Assembly: GCA_905221615.1 (NCBI GenBank)
Contig: CAJNDT010006148.1
Location: 194,501-258,500, forward strand
Direction: 5' to 3'
Length of the DNA: 64,000 bases
From: Symbiodinium sp. CCMP2592
Taxonomy: Eukaryota > Sar > Dinophyceae > Suessiales > Symbiodiniaceae
Numbering within the stretch: the stretch's first letter is position 1; every line of letters starts with the position of its first letter. The notes under the pieces are model-generated. The model did no database searches. It worked only from the letters and a program-made list of their open reading frames with translations, and was not told the DNA's origin. Of the stretch, positions 43,422-53,458 are shown one piece after another. The position numbers and the translations under genes are program-made.

Positions 43422-43512
43422 CTTACCTTTGGACAGTAGGGACTGGAAGAATGGTAGTAATACTAGTTATAATTGCACCCCATTCCTCCATTCCCTACTA
43501 ACCAAAGGTAAG
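43422..43512. mobile_element. Family I inverted repeat
   Basis: Ends cttacctttggacagtaggg and cctactaaccaaaggtaag; no matching flank duplication. Confidence 0.85.
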
Positions 43513-43898
43513 CTTTGGCAGCCGGGAACCTTACAGGTTGCCGGGCGTAAGGCTTTCTCGTGGATGGGCTGCTGCGAGCTCGACAGCTCGGAAGCTGTTC
43601 TTGTTCTTGGCAGGACAGTGCTATACGTGTTGTTACGATATGAAAAGATAAAGGTTTGAAGGCACCTATCTCCTATGCTACTTGCACAAGAGTTTGAAGG
43701 CTTTTGGCCCGAGGGTCGCAGTCCGACGCAAAGCTTACAACTTTAGGCTGGTCTTCAGAACAACCAAACCGTGTCTCTTTGCTAAGAAACCAAGTTGCCA
43801 AGGCGGATCTATGACACCAAGCCTTAAACCCCAAGTTCCTAAACCCTGAATTCCTACACCCTGAACTCCCCAAACCCTAAACTCCCCGATATTCTGAG

Positions 43899-43990
43899 GC
43901 TATGAAGAGCTCTGGAGAAAGCACGAGGCCATGTCGCCCCCGGAAGAGGTCTGCCTCAAATACAAGCCCCACGGAAGCAGATTTGGGGGG
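43899..43990 (+). CDS. Candidate coding exon
   Basis: Acceptor gatattctgag closing a CCCTAAA-type array, donor GTTGGGGGTT. Sample EELWRKHEAMSPPEEVCLKY. Clear C/G third positions. Confidence 0.65.
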
Positions 43991-44068
43991 GTTGGGGGTT
44001 ACCTCTGAGGGCATTGTAAGGTTTCCTACGGGGACACTACTGCAATACCTAGGATCTAGCAGTAGAGA

Positions 44069-44170
44069 AGGTAACCTTTAACCTTTTTTGGGTAGTGTAG
44101 TAATCCCTATATAATCCCTATATAACCAAAAAGGTTAACCTTTAGTTCCCCATGACACCCGACAAGTAGG
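44069..44170. mobile_element. Family L element
   Basis: Same order as 34663-34772, with the same tail (gacacccgacaagtagg). Confidence 0.75.
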
Positions 44171-44417
44171 ACTGGGGTTACTATAAGGGTAGATTGATGG
44201 GGTTGAGGGGGTCGGGGCTTGGCCGAGTCGGAGGGCTTCGGTATTGGGGTGTTGGGCTGGGCTTGGGTTTGATGTTCGGGAGTTTAGGAGTGCTTGTTTG
44301 GCTTATTTGTGCTTGGGTGTTGTTCTTCACCTTTGGTTCACGGGGCTTGTAACAAGGATCCTGCTATTTGGGATCCAGATCAGGGTCCTTCTTTTCTGGA
44401 ACTCCCTCCTGGCTTCT

Positions 44418-44528
44418 GAGTATGGAAGTAAGTTAAACCAGTCCGGATGTGTAAATGTAGAAAAATCGGAGGCAGGATCAAGATCCTTGGGGCGACTGGG
44501 GAATAGGGATTTTCTGGCAGGGGGTTGA
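44418..44528 (+). CDS. Candidate coding exon with stop
   Basis: Sample NVEKSEAGSRSLGRLGNRD, stop TGA 44526. Acceptor probably gcttctgag. Confidence 0.45.
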   Translation, partial: EYGSKLNQSGCVNVEKSEAGSRSLGRLGNRDFLAGG

Positions 44529-44530
44529 CA

Positions 44531-44680
44531 CATCAGCCAGATAAGCCGCAAGAACTGAAAATCTTGTACTCCAATCCCCCAGCTCGCAGGGCCCTGCTAA
44601 AGAGCGACCCTAGCTTCCCTGCAGGTATCGGGCCCGAGCTGCAGCACATCAGCAACGCAAGCAAAGCCCTAAGCGCAAGC
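44531..44680 (+). CDS. Candidate coding exon
   Basis: Samples QELKILYSNPPARRALLKS and GIGPELQHISNASKALSAS. An internal ttccctgcag|gtatcgg could be an acceptor. Confidence 0.5.
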
Positions 44681-44948
44681 ACTTTAAAGGGATCTATAGG
44701 GCTCCTATAAGGGATCCTTTAAGGGTTCCTTTAAGGGTTTATGGTTCTTGGCGGAGGAAATGCGATTCGTACGACCGCGTGACCTAGCTAGGCTTGTTTT
44801 TGGATTGCCTTTCTAAACGCCGCTTAAACCCCACCGTAAACCCCTAAACCTTTTCCCTAAGGCTCAAAAAAGCCCAAAAGCCTTATATAGTATGGTCTTT
44901 GGGCCCAAAAGCCTTAAAATGCGAGTCTTTCGATCCTAAGGGTTTGAG

Positions 44949-45061
44949 CCCCACCGAGGTACACCACTGTAAACAAGTCGGTTCGCATGACCAACATCCA
45001 GGGGGCCTTGATGCACCCCCAGCTGGCCGTGATGATGCCTGGTTCGATAGCGTTCCATAGG
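44949..45061 (+). CDS. Candidate coding exon
   Basis: Acceptor agggtttgag, donor GTTCTA. Sample MTNIQGALMHPQLAVMMPGS. 113 nt, one consistent frame; a competing frame gives VHHCKQVGSHDQHPGG. Confidence 0.55.
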
Positions 45062-45225
45062 GTTCTACAGGGTGTCTTCTAGGGTTCTTTAAAAGGGAAC
45101 TATGATGGATCCATAGAGGTTTACGTTTTTGGGCTTGGGGGTGCAAGAATCGGAATAGGAGGTTGGGGTATGTCAGGGCAGCAGTATATCGGGGCTTCGG
45201 GGATCTGGAGCAAAGATGAGTAATC

Positions 45226-45306
45226 TAGGGGCCTTAATAATTTAAATTGGTTTTGGGGGCATCTTACACAAAAAGCTATGATCTAGTGGTGATTACGTAG
45301 GCCCCT
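45226..45306. mobile_element. Family G-like diverged copy
   Basis: taggggccttaataattt and gattacgtaggcccctaca arms; core unlike other copies. Confidence 0.5.
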
Positions 45307-45667
45307 ACAGGGCCCTAGAGTATTCAGCGTGCAGGGTTTTGGGCTTGAGCCTTTTGGTTTTTTAGGGCTCAGGATCTTGGAGAGTCTGGGGGCCAAGGCT
45401 GATGAGAGTTTAGGGCTGCATGACCTTTGAAACTCTTAGGAGGCCAAAAGGGGTTTCAGCCTATGGGGGTTAAGTAAGGATTAGGGTTCCCATAATAGGC
45501 TTCATATTAAGGAATCCCTACTGCAAGTTCTGGCCTCCGATCAGAAACAGAGATAGGGTAACTCACTCGGTTTAGGGTTGAGCGGTTGACGGTTCAGGGT
45601 TGGGGTTTAGGGTTGAGGTGTGCAGTTCTGTATGGGTTTGCGGGCGTATTTGTAAGGGTTTCGCAAG

Positions 45668-45897
45668 GGCTGCAGTGGAACCCCAGTCTAATCATTGAGG
45701 TCCTTATGCATAGAACCTGTCAAATCCAGCAAAGAAGCCTGGGAAGAACCTTACATCCATTAACACTCGATCACATGCGTATGAACCAGCTACATACGTC
45801 ACTGAGGTTCGAGGAAGGGTTGATGTGTCGGATTCTGTTTTCTTCGTACAAGATGTTAAAGGGGATACATCTTGATATCTGCGCGGGGTGGCCTTAA
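45668..45897 (+). CDS. Candidate C-terminal exon
   Basis: Acceptor gtttcgcaag. Samples QQRSLGRTLHPLTLDHMRM and RFEEGLMCRILFSSYKMLKG; stop TAA 45895. Confidence 0.55.
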
Positions 45898-46166
45898 CTG
45901 AGGGCTTAAGCTGGATTACTTAGCGCGAGAAGAAGTTTTGGAGTCTCTGGGTGTCCGGGATTCAGAGACAGAGGGCGCTGACCCAGGTGGCCTAGTGTTT
46001 AGGACTGTTTTTAAGCTTCCGGGTTTAGGGTTTGGGGTTTAGGTGCAGGGTTACGGGGTTGAGGTTCTAGTTTTGGACCTCGGCATGGCTCGTGCGAGTC
46101 CCTACAAGCCCTAAGCCGCTAAAGCCGGAACAGTACACCCGTCCTAAGCCCGAACCCCGGGCCCAG

Positions 46167-46214
46167 GAACGACCGAATCGACCAGCACAACGAGATGTAC
46201 TATTACCTCGTGAG
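46167..46214 (+). CDS. Candidate short exon
   Basis: Acceptor ccccgggcccag after a CCCTAAG-type run, donor GTCTGG. Sample DRIDQHNEMYYYLVR. The frame RAQERPNRPAQRDVLLP is a competitor. Confidence 0.5.
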
Positions 46215-46963
46215 GTCTGGAGGGGTCTGGGGCACTATAGTTTAGGGCTTAGGTTCCCAGACGCCAACAGAGCGATTGCGGTTCAGGCTTAGGCAAGTTT
46301 CGGGTGATGTGGGCCCTTTGGCCGGAGTCTGAGATTCAAGAGCTTGGGGAAGTTCTGGTTGTATCGACTCGGCTTGGGGAAGTTCAGGATTAAAGGTGCC
46401 TTATAGAATAGGAGAATAGGAGCCTGAAGACTTAGCTAATTCTACTCCTCGTAGGGCTCCTAATTCATTATTGAATCACGCCGGAGTTGCAGGCAGAACG
46501 GAAGTCAAGGGGCCTGTGAACCCAGAGATCGACTAACATTTGCGCACCTGAAACTGCCTGCAACCCTACACCCCTGAAGCCGAATCACTACATTTGAAGT
46601 CTGAAGCCGTAACACTCTAAGGCCTAAAACCCGACACTCGATGTCATCATTGTGAACCCCTAAGTCACGTCTCAGGCTCCGTTTTATAGGGCCCAGAAGG
46701 TGGAAATAGATGACCAACCATGGGATCGTTTCAACATTAATTAACAGATAGATTCCGACATTTTCCGGGTAGAGAAGCACTAAGGAGCAGGTGCCCCTAA
46801 TCTTATTAAAGTCCAATCTGGACACGCGAAGCCCACCATATTGCTGAACCTGCAAACCGCCCAACAACAACTTACTCACGTCTTCATATACCCTATGGAA
46901 ACTCTACATAGCCCTGATCCCGAACTCATGTTCCGAGTTTGCCTTCTGTCACGCTCTTTCCAG

Positions 46964-47334
46964 GACGACTTCCGAGAAACTTGAGGAAGTCTGCGGCAAA
47001 GGTGCCAGCAAGAGCTGCTCGAAAGGCAGTAGATCGCCACTTGAGGGCTCTGCACCTACATAAAGTCCAGAGTGATGGGTCATGGCCAGAGACCCATGTT
47101 CTCTGGTTTGACATCGGGTTGTTGGACATTGAGCGATTTGGGCTTCGAGTGTGGCGGTCGAGGAGGTTGTGCGTGCCCTGCATCCTAAGCACAGCAAATC
47201 TCGAACCCATGATTGAATCTCCAGCCCAAGGCCTGAAACACCAGAAATTCATGCTGCTCCTTAGGGTTCCTGAAAACAGTTACAGTATAAACACCCCGAG
47301 AGGCCTTGATGTAAATCTTAAGCCGCCAAACTGA
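46964..47334 (+). CDS. Candidate coding exon, frame uncertain
   Basis: Good acceptor (cacgctctttccag). One frame gives SEKLEEVCGKGASKSCSKGS to a TAA near 47059; a longer one gives SDGSWPETHVLWFDIGLLDI and continues to 47334. Confidence 0.5.
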
Positions 47335-47373
47335 GCCGAGCCTCTCATGCATGGATAATTCAGCGGTGATTAG

Positions 47374-47550
47374 AAGCTTGCCAGAAAGGCAGAATTGAAT
47401 CCCAAGTCCCAGTTCGTGTATGCTTGTGTATCAGAGGGGAATCCGACTTCGTTTATGCCGTCCTGCGAAACGTTAGATCCTTTGAAGCAAACTGCTCCGG
47501 GCTCTGTGGATAAGCTCTGCCAGCTCCTAAGCATGGAAAAGCTTAGATAG
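47374..47550 (+). CDS. Candidate coding exon with stop
   Basis: Fifty-eight open codons from acceptor gcggtgattag to TAG 47548. Samples SQFVYACVSEGNPTSFMPSC and APGSVDKLCQLLSMEKL. No ATG near the start, so it is an internal or last exon. Confidence 0.6.
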   Translation, partial: KLARKAELNPKSQFVYACVSEGNPTSFMPSCETLDPLKQTAPGSVDKLCQLLSMEKLR

Positions 47551-47738
47551 CGAACGGGGGAACTTTAAACTTGTTGGCCTTACATGCTGGCTCTATCTTA
47601 GAAAGTCTGAACTTTTTGGGGCCCGGTTGTTGAAGGAGAGAGAAAACCTTTCTGGCACGCTGAAGCGCGCAACACCTTTTACACTCCTTCTCGCATCCTC
47701 CAAACTCCTTCACAACCTTGTGAAAACCCATACTACAG
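47551..47738 (+). CDS. Candidate coding exon
   Basis: Open in a different frame from the previous candidate: SELFGARLLKERENLSG, then FTLLLASSKLLHNLVKTH, stop TAG 47736. Ends where a family G palindrome begins. Confidence 0.4.
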
Positions 47739-47842
47739 TGTAGTTTATAATTACCAAGCTACCGCTTTGGGGGTTCCTTATTGTAATTATGGCATCATGG
47801 GCCCCAAAACCCTCTTCTAAATATGAAGGCCCCGACATTAGA
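47735..47842. mobile_element. Family G inverted repeat
   Basis: Core gggggttccttattgtaatt and right arm aaatatgaaggccccgacat; left arm worn. Confidence 0.7.
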
Positions 47843-47850
47843 ACCTGCAG

Positions 47851-48128
47851 ACTTCACCTTCGACCGCCCAGGAATCGGTATTTGGGAGTGTCCGTACAAT
47901 ACGGGAACCCTAACCTAGTACCCTAAATAGTAGGATCCTTGTTATAAGGACCCCATAATCAGGTACCCCTAATTTTCGGAAACTCCAAACCCCAAACCCT
48001 TTATAGAACCCTTTATGGATCCCTTTCAAGGAACCCTTATGGATGGAACCCCTTTCGACCGCCCAGGAATCGAGTTCATCGCACAGGCTCACAGCCTCTT
48101 GGCGTTCTTCTGTTTCTGTATGAACTAA
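47851..48128 (+). CDS. Microexon plus exon around a C-element intron
   Basis: 47851-47871 (21 nt) and 48067-48128 with TAA. The 195-nt intron would be GA-AG and has a 19-bp direct duplication of coding sequence at its ends. The joined peptide reads FTFDRPGIEFIAQAHSLLAF. Confidence 0.5.
47884..47987. mobile_element. Family C inverted repeat in a candidate intron
   Basis: Ends gggagtgtccgtacaat and attttcggaaactcc; core ccctaaatagtaggatcctt. Confidence 0.85.
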
Positions 48129-48329
48129 AAGGAGGCCATTTAGGTACCTATATATGATAGACCCCTATTATAGATCCCTTATAGACCCCCTTGTTTTAGG
48201 AGTGGTTCATCCCCTACTAACCAAAGTTTAACTTTTATCCAAAAGTAAAAGGATCATATAGCCCATTATGGGGAAGGGGTCCCCATTAAGGGTCCCTCCT
48301 TCTCCCCTTTGATTTTGGGAGGGGTTCAG

Positions 48330-48436
48330 AAGTCCAAGGCCTCGTCGGCCCAGTCTACGACTCGCTGCAAATCCGCATCCTCGACAGCGACTGCCTTTTG
48401 GGAGAGCATTCAAAGGAGGAGAGTACATACCATAGG
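48330..48436 (+). CDS. Candidate coding exon
   Basis: Acceptor gaggggttcag, donor GTTTTC. Sample VQGLVGPVYDSLQIRILDSD. 107 nt, one good frame; an alternative frame is Ser/Thr rich. Confidence 0.6.
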
Positions 48437-48498
48437 GTTTTCTAGGGTTCCTTTAAAGGGGTCTATAGTCTATAAGGGATCTTTAATGGGGGTCTACG

Positions 48499-48718
48499 AT
48501 GTAGGGGCCTAAATAATTACTGCAATGGATGAGTTAAATAATTACCATTCCTAGGTTTCCTTTAAAGGGGTCTATAACGGATCTATAATAGGGGTCTATA
48601 GTATAGGGGCCTAAACAATTACTAATACTATTGTGGGCCTTGTGGGGGGGCTCCTCATTGTAATTATAGTAAAATGGGCCCCAAAACCCTACTCTGCTTA
48701 TTAAGGCCCCTACATTAG
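48499..48718. mobile_element. Two family G copies, one partial and one full
   Basis: gtaggggcctaaataattac at 48503 and again taggggcctaaacaattact at 48603; shared right arm ttattaaggcccctacatta. Confidence 0.75.
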
Positions 48719-49426
48719 ACCGCTGATGAGTAAACCCGCCTTGAATCAGGGGCCTACAGACAGAAGTTCGATGGGCTGAGGGTTGGGGATTCTGCGCTTG
48801 AGTTGAGAGCTCTGGCTTTAGCTTAGGGTTGTTGCGTTTAGGGTTCAGGCACTAGGAAACTCGTAAGGTTTGGGATTCAGGCAACACGAGGTATATTCAG
48901 AGTTTTGACTTGCTTTGGGTCCAAGGCTATAGGGTCTGGATGGGGGAGCTTGAAGTGTAGAGTTGGTCTCAAGCCGTATAAGGTTGGAAAGCTGCAACCA
49001 GGATATACGGACGCCACGACCAGCAGGAGGAGGAGTAGACTACCTTCAAGCACCCCCCAACAAAAACCTAAAGTCCTAGCCCTGATCCCCCAAAGCCCCA
49101 TCAGACATAATTTTCAAGCACCAGAGTCCCAAACCCCGGAGAATCCCTAGCCCCCCGAAAGCCCTGAAGGTTTAAACCCCCAGATACCATACCCCCAAGC
49201 AACCTAAGCCCTAAAGCCGAACAAAAACCAGCGTAAACCTGAAAAGTCCTCGAGTCCCAAACCGCAAAATTCTGAAGGAGTATAAGTTCTAAACCTCCAA
49301 GACATAGCCATTGAAATCTTCACGTAGTCTTACAAACCCCTGAAAACCCTGTGCAGAAACCCTCCACCCCCCCCTCTCAACCCTAAAACCCTGAAGCCCA
49401 GCCCCCAGAGAAGAACCAACCCCTAT

Positions 49427-49530
49427 AATATAGGGGCCTTAACAATTAGAATACGGTTTCGGGGCCCCTGATACTATATTTTTTTAATGAGGTCCCAAAA
49501 TATTATAGGTAATTCTTAAGGCCTCCATAG
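49427..49530. mobile_element. Family G inverted repeat, reverse orientation
   Basis: taggggccttaacaattag and taattcttaaggcctccata. Confidence 0.7.
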
Positions 49531-49541
49531 TAGCCCTCGAG

Positions 49542-49603
49542 GCCGCCCTTGTGCTGAAGAGTTCTCTGGCCTCACCGGATTCCTAAAGGACCCGGCTGAA
49601 CCG
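49542..49603 (+). CDS. Candidate coding exon
   Basis: Acceptor gtagccctcgag, donor GTTTAGTGCTTAGGG, which starts a TTTAGGG array. Sample AEEFSGLTGFLKDPAEP. Confidence 0.55.
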
Positions 49604-49745
49604 GTTTAGTGCTTAGGGTCTTAGGGGTTTAGGACTTAGGGACTTAGGGGTTTAGGGTTTAGGGTGGGTTTGGGATACAGGGTGTCGGTTGGGGTCTAGG
49701 GTCTTGGGTTTAGGGTGGGTTTGATGTTTAGGGTGTCGAACCAGA
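49604..49745 (+). repeat. Telomere-like array, G-rich strand
   Basis: The donor of the exon 49542-49603 is its first unit. Confidence 0.8.
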
Positions 49746-50536
49746 TAGGATTTATCTAAAGAGATGACTGTTTTCGGGTTTCGGTTCGATTAAAGGGGGT
49801 TTCCATGACATGTTTGTGCGGCCCAATTTCGGCTAGGATGTACTTGCGACGCTTGATAGGGTTTCGGGTTCAAAAGGGCGTTTGGGGATTGAGCAGAGGA
49901 TTTCATTCAATGATGGCTTTCGTAATCGGAACTGTATTCCTTCATGTTTTCCAGGGGTGTGTTGAATTCTATGTCCGAGGTGTGTGGCGTTTTCGGCAGT
50001 TATTGATAGAGCTTAGTGCCTTTGGGGCGTCAGGCTGCGGTTTTGGGGAGTCTGTTTGTGAGTTTAGAGTTGCCATTTTTTTTGGGGGGGCTTTCGTATT
50101 GTGCATTGCACACCATGCTGGACTATTCGCTGCTCTTGCTAAGAAGCTGCATACATCGCACGATCGTCGTTGCTAGATTATGTTTGAAGTTTTCTCAATA
50201 AGTACGGCTTGAATTGGGTGCTGGCCTTCGACAGGGTTTGAGGGCAAACCCGCAGCTACAATGCAAAAAAACCTACAGCACCCCCATATCAAACCCTTGC
50301 GGAACCTTTTGGCCCCACCCCAGCAAGCAGAATATCCCGCCCTTGTGGCCTGTATGTTTCGGCAAAAGGCTTCTTATTCATAAACTATACTACTTGCATG
50401 TATGAGTACAGACAGACACAAACTACAGGACTGGGAGACACACGTGATAGTTGAAACTGAGACCCCCTAATTGAACCTAAGCACAGCCCTCAATCAAACA
50501 AGTCTAAACGGCCTATACACCCAGGAATTCTATAGT

Positions 50537-50554
50537 ACATATATATATATATAT
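50537..50554. repeat. (TA)n
   Basis: Nine TA units. Confidence 0.9.
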
Positions 50555-50639
50555 AAGAACAATCTTAAGAATAATCTTAGTAGCAATAATCTCAATAATG
50601 ATAACAATAATTAACCTCAAGCCCCCTCGGCCCTTATCA

Positions 50640-50748
50640 ATGAGAACGCATTACGAGGAACTCCAGGGACGAAAGCACTCCATCGCCAAGTTCTCGGACC
50701 CGGCCAACGCGCGAAACTTCATGTCTTGGCAGTCCCTGGGCTCTTCCT
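50640..50748 (+). CDS. Candidate coding exon
   Basis: Begins at ATG 50640; sample YEELQGRKHSIAKFSDPANA. Its end (cttggcagtccctgggctct) is repeated about 95 bp downstream with one change. Confidence 0.5.
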
Positions 50749-51076
50749 AGACCCACAACTACCTTGTAATCTACCCCAAATACCCACTATTAAGGGCCAT
50801 AAGGGCTCTATTAAAGGACCCTTGGCAGTTCCTGGGCTCTTCTTCGGATTTTCTTTTAGGGTTTCGGGTGTGCCGCTTTTTGGGTTTAAGGTGAACGGGT
50901 TGCGGTTCAGGGTTTAGGGCGGCTTTAGGGTATGGGGCTGACATAAACCGACTGAAACTGGAAGCCTGAGCAAGTAGTTGGTTGGCTTTGGCGGGGCTCT
51001 GAACTACGGGCGTATAGTGGCTTCAGCCTCAGGAAATGGCAGTACTAACCATTCAGAACGCGTTTTCTGGTTTCAG

Positions 51077-51169
51077 CAACCCTTTTGGAGCTGTATGCCG
51101 CCGACATTTGTCCAAAGACCCAGAACCTGTCGCTTGGAGCTTCACTCGGTTATGTTCAATTTAGCTTAA
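51077..51169 (+). CDS. Candidate C-terminal exon
   Basis: Good acceptor (gttttctggtttcag). Samples PFWSCMPPTFVQRPRT and LELHSVMFNLA, stop TAA 51167. Confidence 0.5.
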   Translation, partial: QPFWSCMPPTFVQRPRTCRLELHSVMFNLA

Positions 51170-51294
51170 CAGTTCGAGGCGCAGGCAAAGAGTTCTGAGC
51201 AGGTGCTAGTCGTGGCTACCTTACCCCCTGCACCGAAGCACCCGTGATCCCAACATCCCCTGATCGCGACATGTTCCTTCCTCTTTGCCGCTAG

Positions 51295-51356
51295 ACGGTG
51301 AAACTAAACTTGCAGCCGTAATTCCCATGGTTGATGGAACTTGCGCTGAAAGCAAA
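51295..51356 (+). CDS. Candidate coding exon
   Basis: Very good pyrimidine tract (ttccttcctctttgccgctag), donor GTGACT. Sample KLAAVIPMVDGTCAESK. The frame is also open upstream. Confidence 0.6.
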
Positions 51357-51574
51357 GTGACTCAAGATTCGTGCACCCTTATTCATCATAGAGCAAGCTA
51401 TTCGAGACACCTTAGGGCTTTGGCTTCAGCTTTCAACAGGTTCTAGGGGGGTTCTACCCAACGCCTTGGTAGGTCTGGGGCTGAGAGTTTAGTGCTCACT
51501 TTTTGTTGGGGGTTGATAGGTCGGTTCTGGGTGCTGGGTTTGGGGTTCATGGGAAGGGTACAACGAAAGTGTTG

Positions 51575-51643
51575 CCAAGGTACATCAATGCGGAGGCCAT
51601 CCATCCCGATGTGCTGCCCCAGACAAGGACGGACTTTTCTTTG
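51575..51643 (+). CDS. Candidate coding exon
   Basis: Donor GTGAGG. Sample INAEAIHPDVLPQTRTDFSL. Left border not fixed. Confidence 0.4.
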
Positions 51644-51939
51644 GTGAGGGATACCCGGATCTGGGGCTGGATGCAGGGGTTTACAGGGTTTAGGGTTTAC
51701 TGTTCAGTTGGGGTTGTTGGCAGCTGTGCCGAGACTTGCAGGCGCGTACTTGCCAACGTCTGCGATCTTCGATTGCTCCTTTGCTGCACAGGGCCTGGTC
51801 TTCTAAGCTCTAAACGGCTATGGGCAGTAGGTTACAACTCAGGCTTTAGGATTGTAGGGCTTATGTTTAATTGAATCTGAACAAGGGCTTGGGCAAGCTT
51901 GCAGCTTCCTACATGGCTAAAAGGTGGGTTGTTGAATCC

Positions 51940-52099
51940 TTTAGCCGTGGCTGTAGCTGCAGTCGTCGTTATGGCAGACCGTCACATCCGAAGCGGTCAT
52001 GTCACAAGAAGTGAGCCGAGGCTTTGCCATGACACTGAGCAAGAGATGGCAAAGATGGCCACTGACTTGGCCGAGAGTTTCAAAATGAATTTCTTTTAA
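51940..52099 (+). CDS. Candidate C-terminal exon
   Basis: Samples VAVAAVVVMADRHIRSGH and DTEQEMAKMATDLAESFKM; stop TAA 52097. Confidence 0.5.
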
Positions 52100-52293
52100 G
52101 TCTTAGGCTTCGCAGCAACTCGCTTCGGGGAGGGCGGCGGCAGGCTCCACCAACATGTGGTGGTGCATGGTGAGCACGGGTTCCTTCAGCAGTGCCCCTC
52201 AGTTCCCATGAGAGTCAGAGTCTACCTATCGACCGTTCTGATTAAGCCAGGTTTTAAGGAGCCTGCCGCCGGAGGAAGTGAGATTGCCCTGAA

Positions 52294-52401
52294 GCAGTCT
52301 TGACACCCATGGTGGTGCAAATACCCGCGGTTGGACCAGTGTATGATGTGTGCGACGGCAAGTGTAGGGTTCATGACGTTGACGGTTTCGAGCCCCGGTA
52401 G
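52294..52401 (+). CDS. Candidate coding exon
   Basis: Sample VVQIPAVGPVYDVCDGKCR, then DVDGFEPR and a TAG at 52399. A GT donor at 52368 may end it earlier. Followed by a CCCTAAA array. Confidence 0.55.
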   Translation, partial: AVLTPMVVQIPAVGPVYDVCDGKCRVHDVDGFEPR

Positions 52402-52413
52402 CACATAAGCCCA

Positions 52414-52505
52414 AAAGCCCGAAAGCCCTAAACCCTGAAGCCCTAAACCCTAAAGCCCTAAAGCCTTAAGCCCTACACCCTACCCTAAACCCCTAAACCC
52501 TCTAA
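52414..52505 (-). repeat. Telomere-like array, C-rich strand
   Basis: CCCTAAAGCCC and CCCTAAACCC units left of the coding-like stretch at about 52690. Confidence 0.8.
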
Positions 52506-52565
52506 AGCCCTTCTAGGCCAGAGCTATGCATAAAGCCTCGATCCCCCAAGTCCAAACCTAAACCA

Positions 52566-52690
52566 CTCCTCAACAATTACCTCTACTGTTTTGGGGATTC
52601 CTTATTATGATTGTAGTATAATGCCCCCCCCCCAAAAAAAAAATATATATATATATATATATATTCTAACTATTTAAGGCCAACACTGAA
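52566..52690. mobile_element. Family G copy with a TA microsatellite in it
   Basis: Core gggattccttattatgattg; an A9-(TA)n run replaces the loop near 52636-52666. Confidence 0.65.
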
Positions 52691-52862
52691 CCCATTTTTT
52701 GCCGTCGCCGGTGGCCCCTGCCGCACGCGGCGCTTCTCAGCCTCAGCCCTTGGCTTAGTTGGCTTCTAAGCCATTTGTGATTTGTGGAGGTACCAAGAGG
52801 GCTACTATAAGGGCTAGTATTCGGATATGGTAAAGGGACGTGAATAAGGGCTAGTATAAGGG

Positions 52863-52865
<3 letters not shown>

Positions 52866-52892
<27 letters not shown>
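52866..52892. repeat. (TA)n within tandem gggctagtataa units
   Basis: About 13 TA units; gggctagtat occurs three times just left of it. Confidence 0.85.
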
Positions 52893-52893
<1 letters not shown>

Positions 52894-53026
52894 TCGGATA
52901 TAGTATGGGGACCTTAATAATTCGAGTCCAGGGATTTAGGGTTTGGGGCATTGGGTTTCGAGCTTATGGGGCTGTATGGAGGTGTTGAGGATTTTCGGGT
53001 TCGGGGTTCAGGATCAGGCTTTGGTT

Positions 53027-53150
53027 TACTTAGAGGATCATGGGACTTAGTAAGTAGGTTATAACTGGGGTTATAAGTGCCCTAAGTGGGGTTATCCTAA
53101 TTATAACCTACTTATAACCTTACTTACTAAGACCCATGAGCCTTCAAGTA
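53027..53150. mobile_element. Family A inverted repeat
   Basis: Nearly identical to the 15413 and 57727 copies, suggesting recent spread. Confidence 0.85.
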
Positions 53151-53179
53151 GGGTTTGGCGTTTAGGGTTTTTAAAGCAG

Positions 53180-53331
53180 CAGTTGGTTCGACAGGTGAGC
53201 AGCCTCTTGTCATGAGTGCGGGTTGCAGGGTTAAAAATCCATGGGATTTCGGATGCCAGCTGTGCCGGCTTTGTCGGGATTCAACATCACAACGCGGGTG
53301 CTTAACCCTCCAGAACCTCTTCACAACATAA
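53180..53331 (+). CDS. Candidate C-terminal exon, Cys-rich
   Basis: Samples GSTGEQPLVMSAGCRVKNPW and FGCQLCRLCRDSTSQRG; stop TAA 53329. Two CxxC-like pairs. Lies 30 bp right of a family A element. Confidence 0.55.
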
Positions 53332-53380
53332 ACCCCTCATCAACAAACGGATCCATAAGTGATGGCCCGTCGAGAAACGG

Positions 53381-53458
53381 ATGTATGAATTAGCGGTGCA
53401 CATTTACTTTCCTCGAGGCTTCCACAAATCACATCGCATAGCCCGCCAAGGGGGCTGA
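53381..53458 (+). CDS. Candidate small coding region
   Basis: ATG 53381 to TGA 53456; sample ELAVHIYFPRGFHKSHRIA. The frame is open upstream to about 53355. Confidence 0.45.
   Translation: MYELAVHIYFPRGFHKSHRIARQGG

Noticed and set aside
46505..46879. 124-codon minus-strand frame
   Set aside because: No splice or start context; overlapping + strand stretches look at least as coding. Left unassigned.
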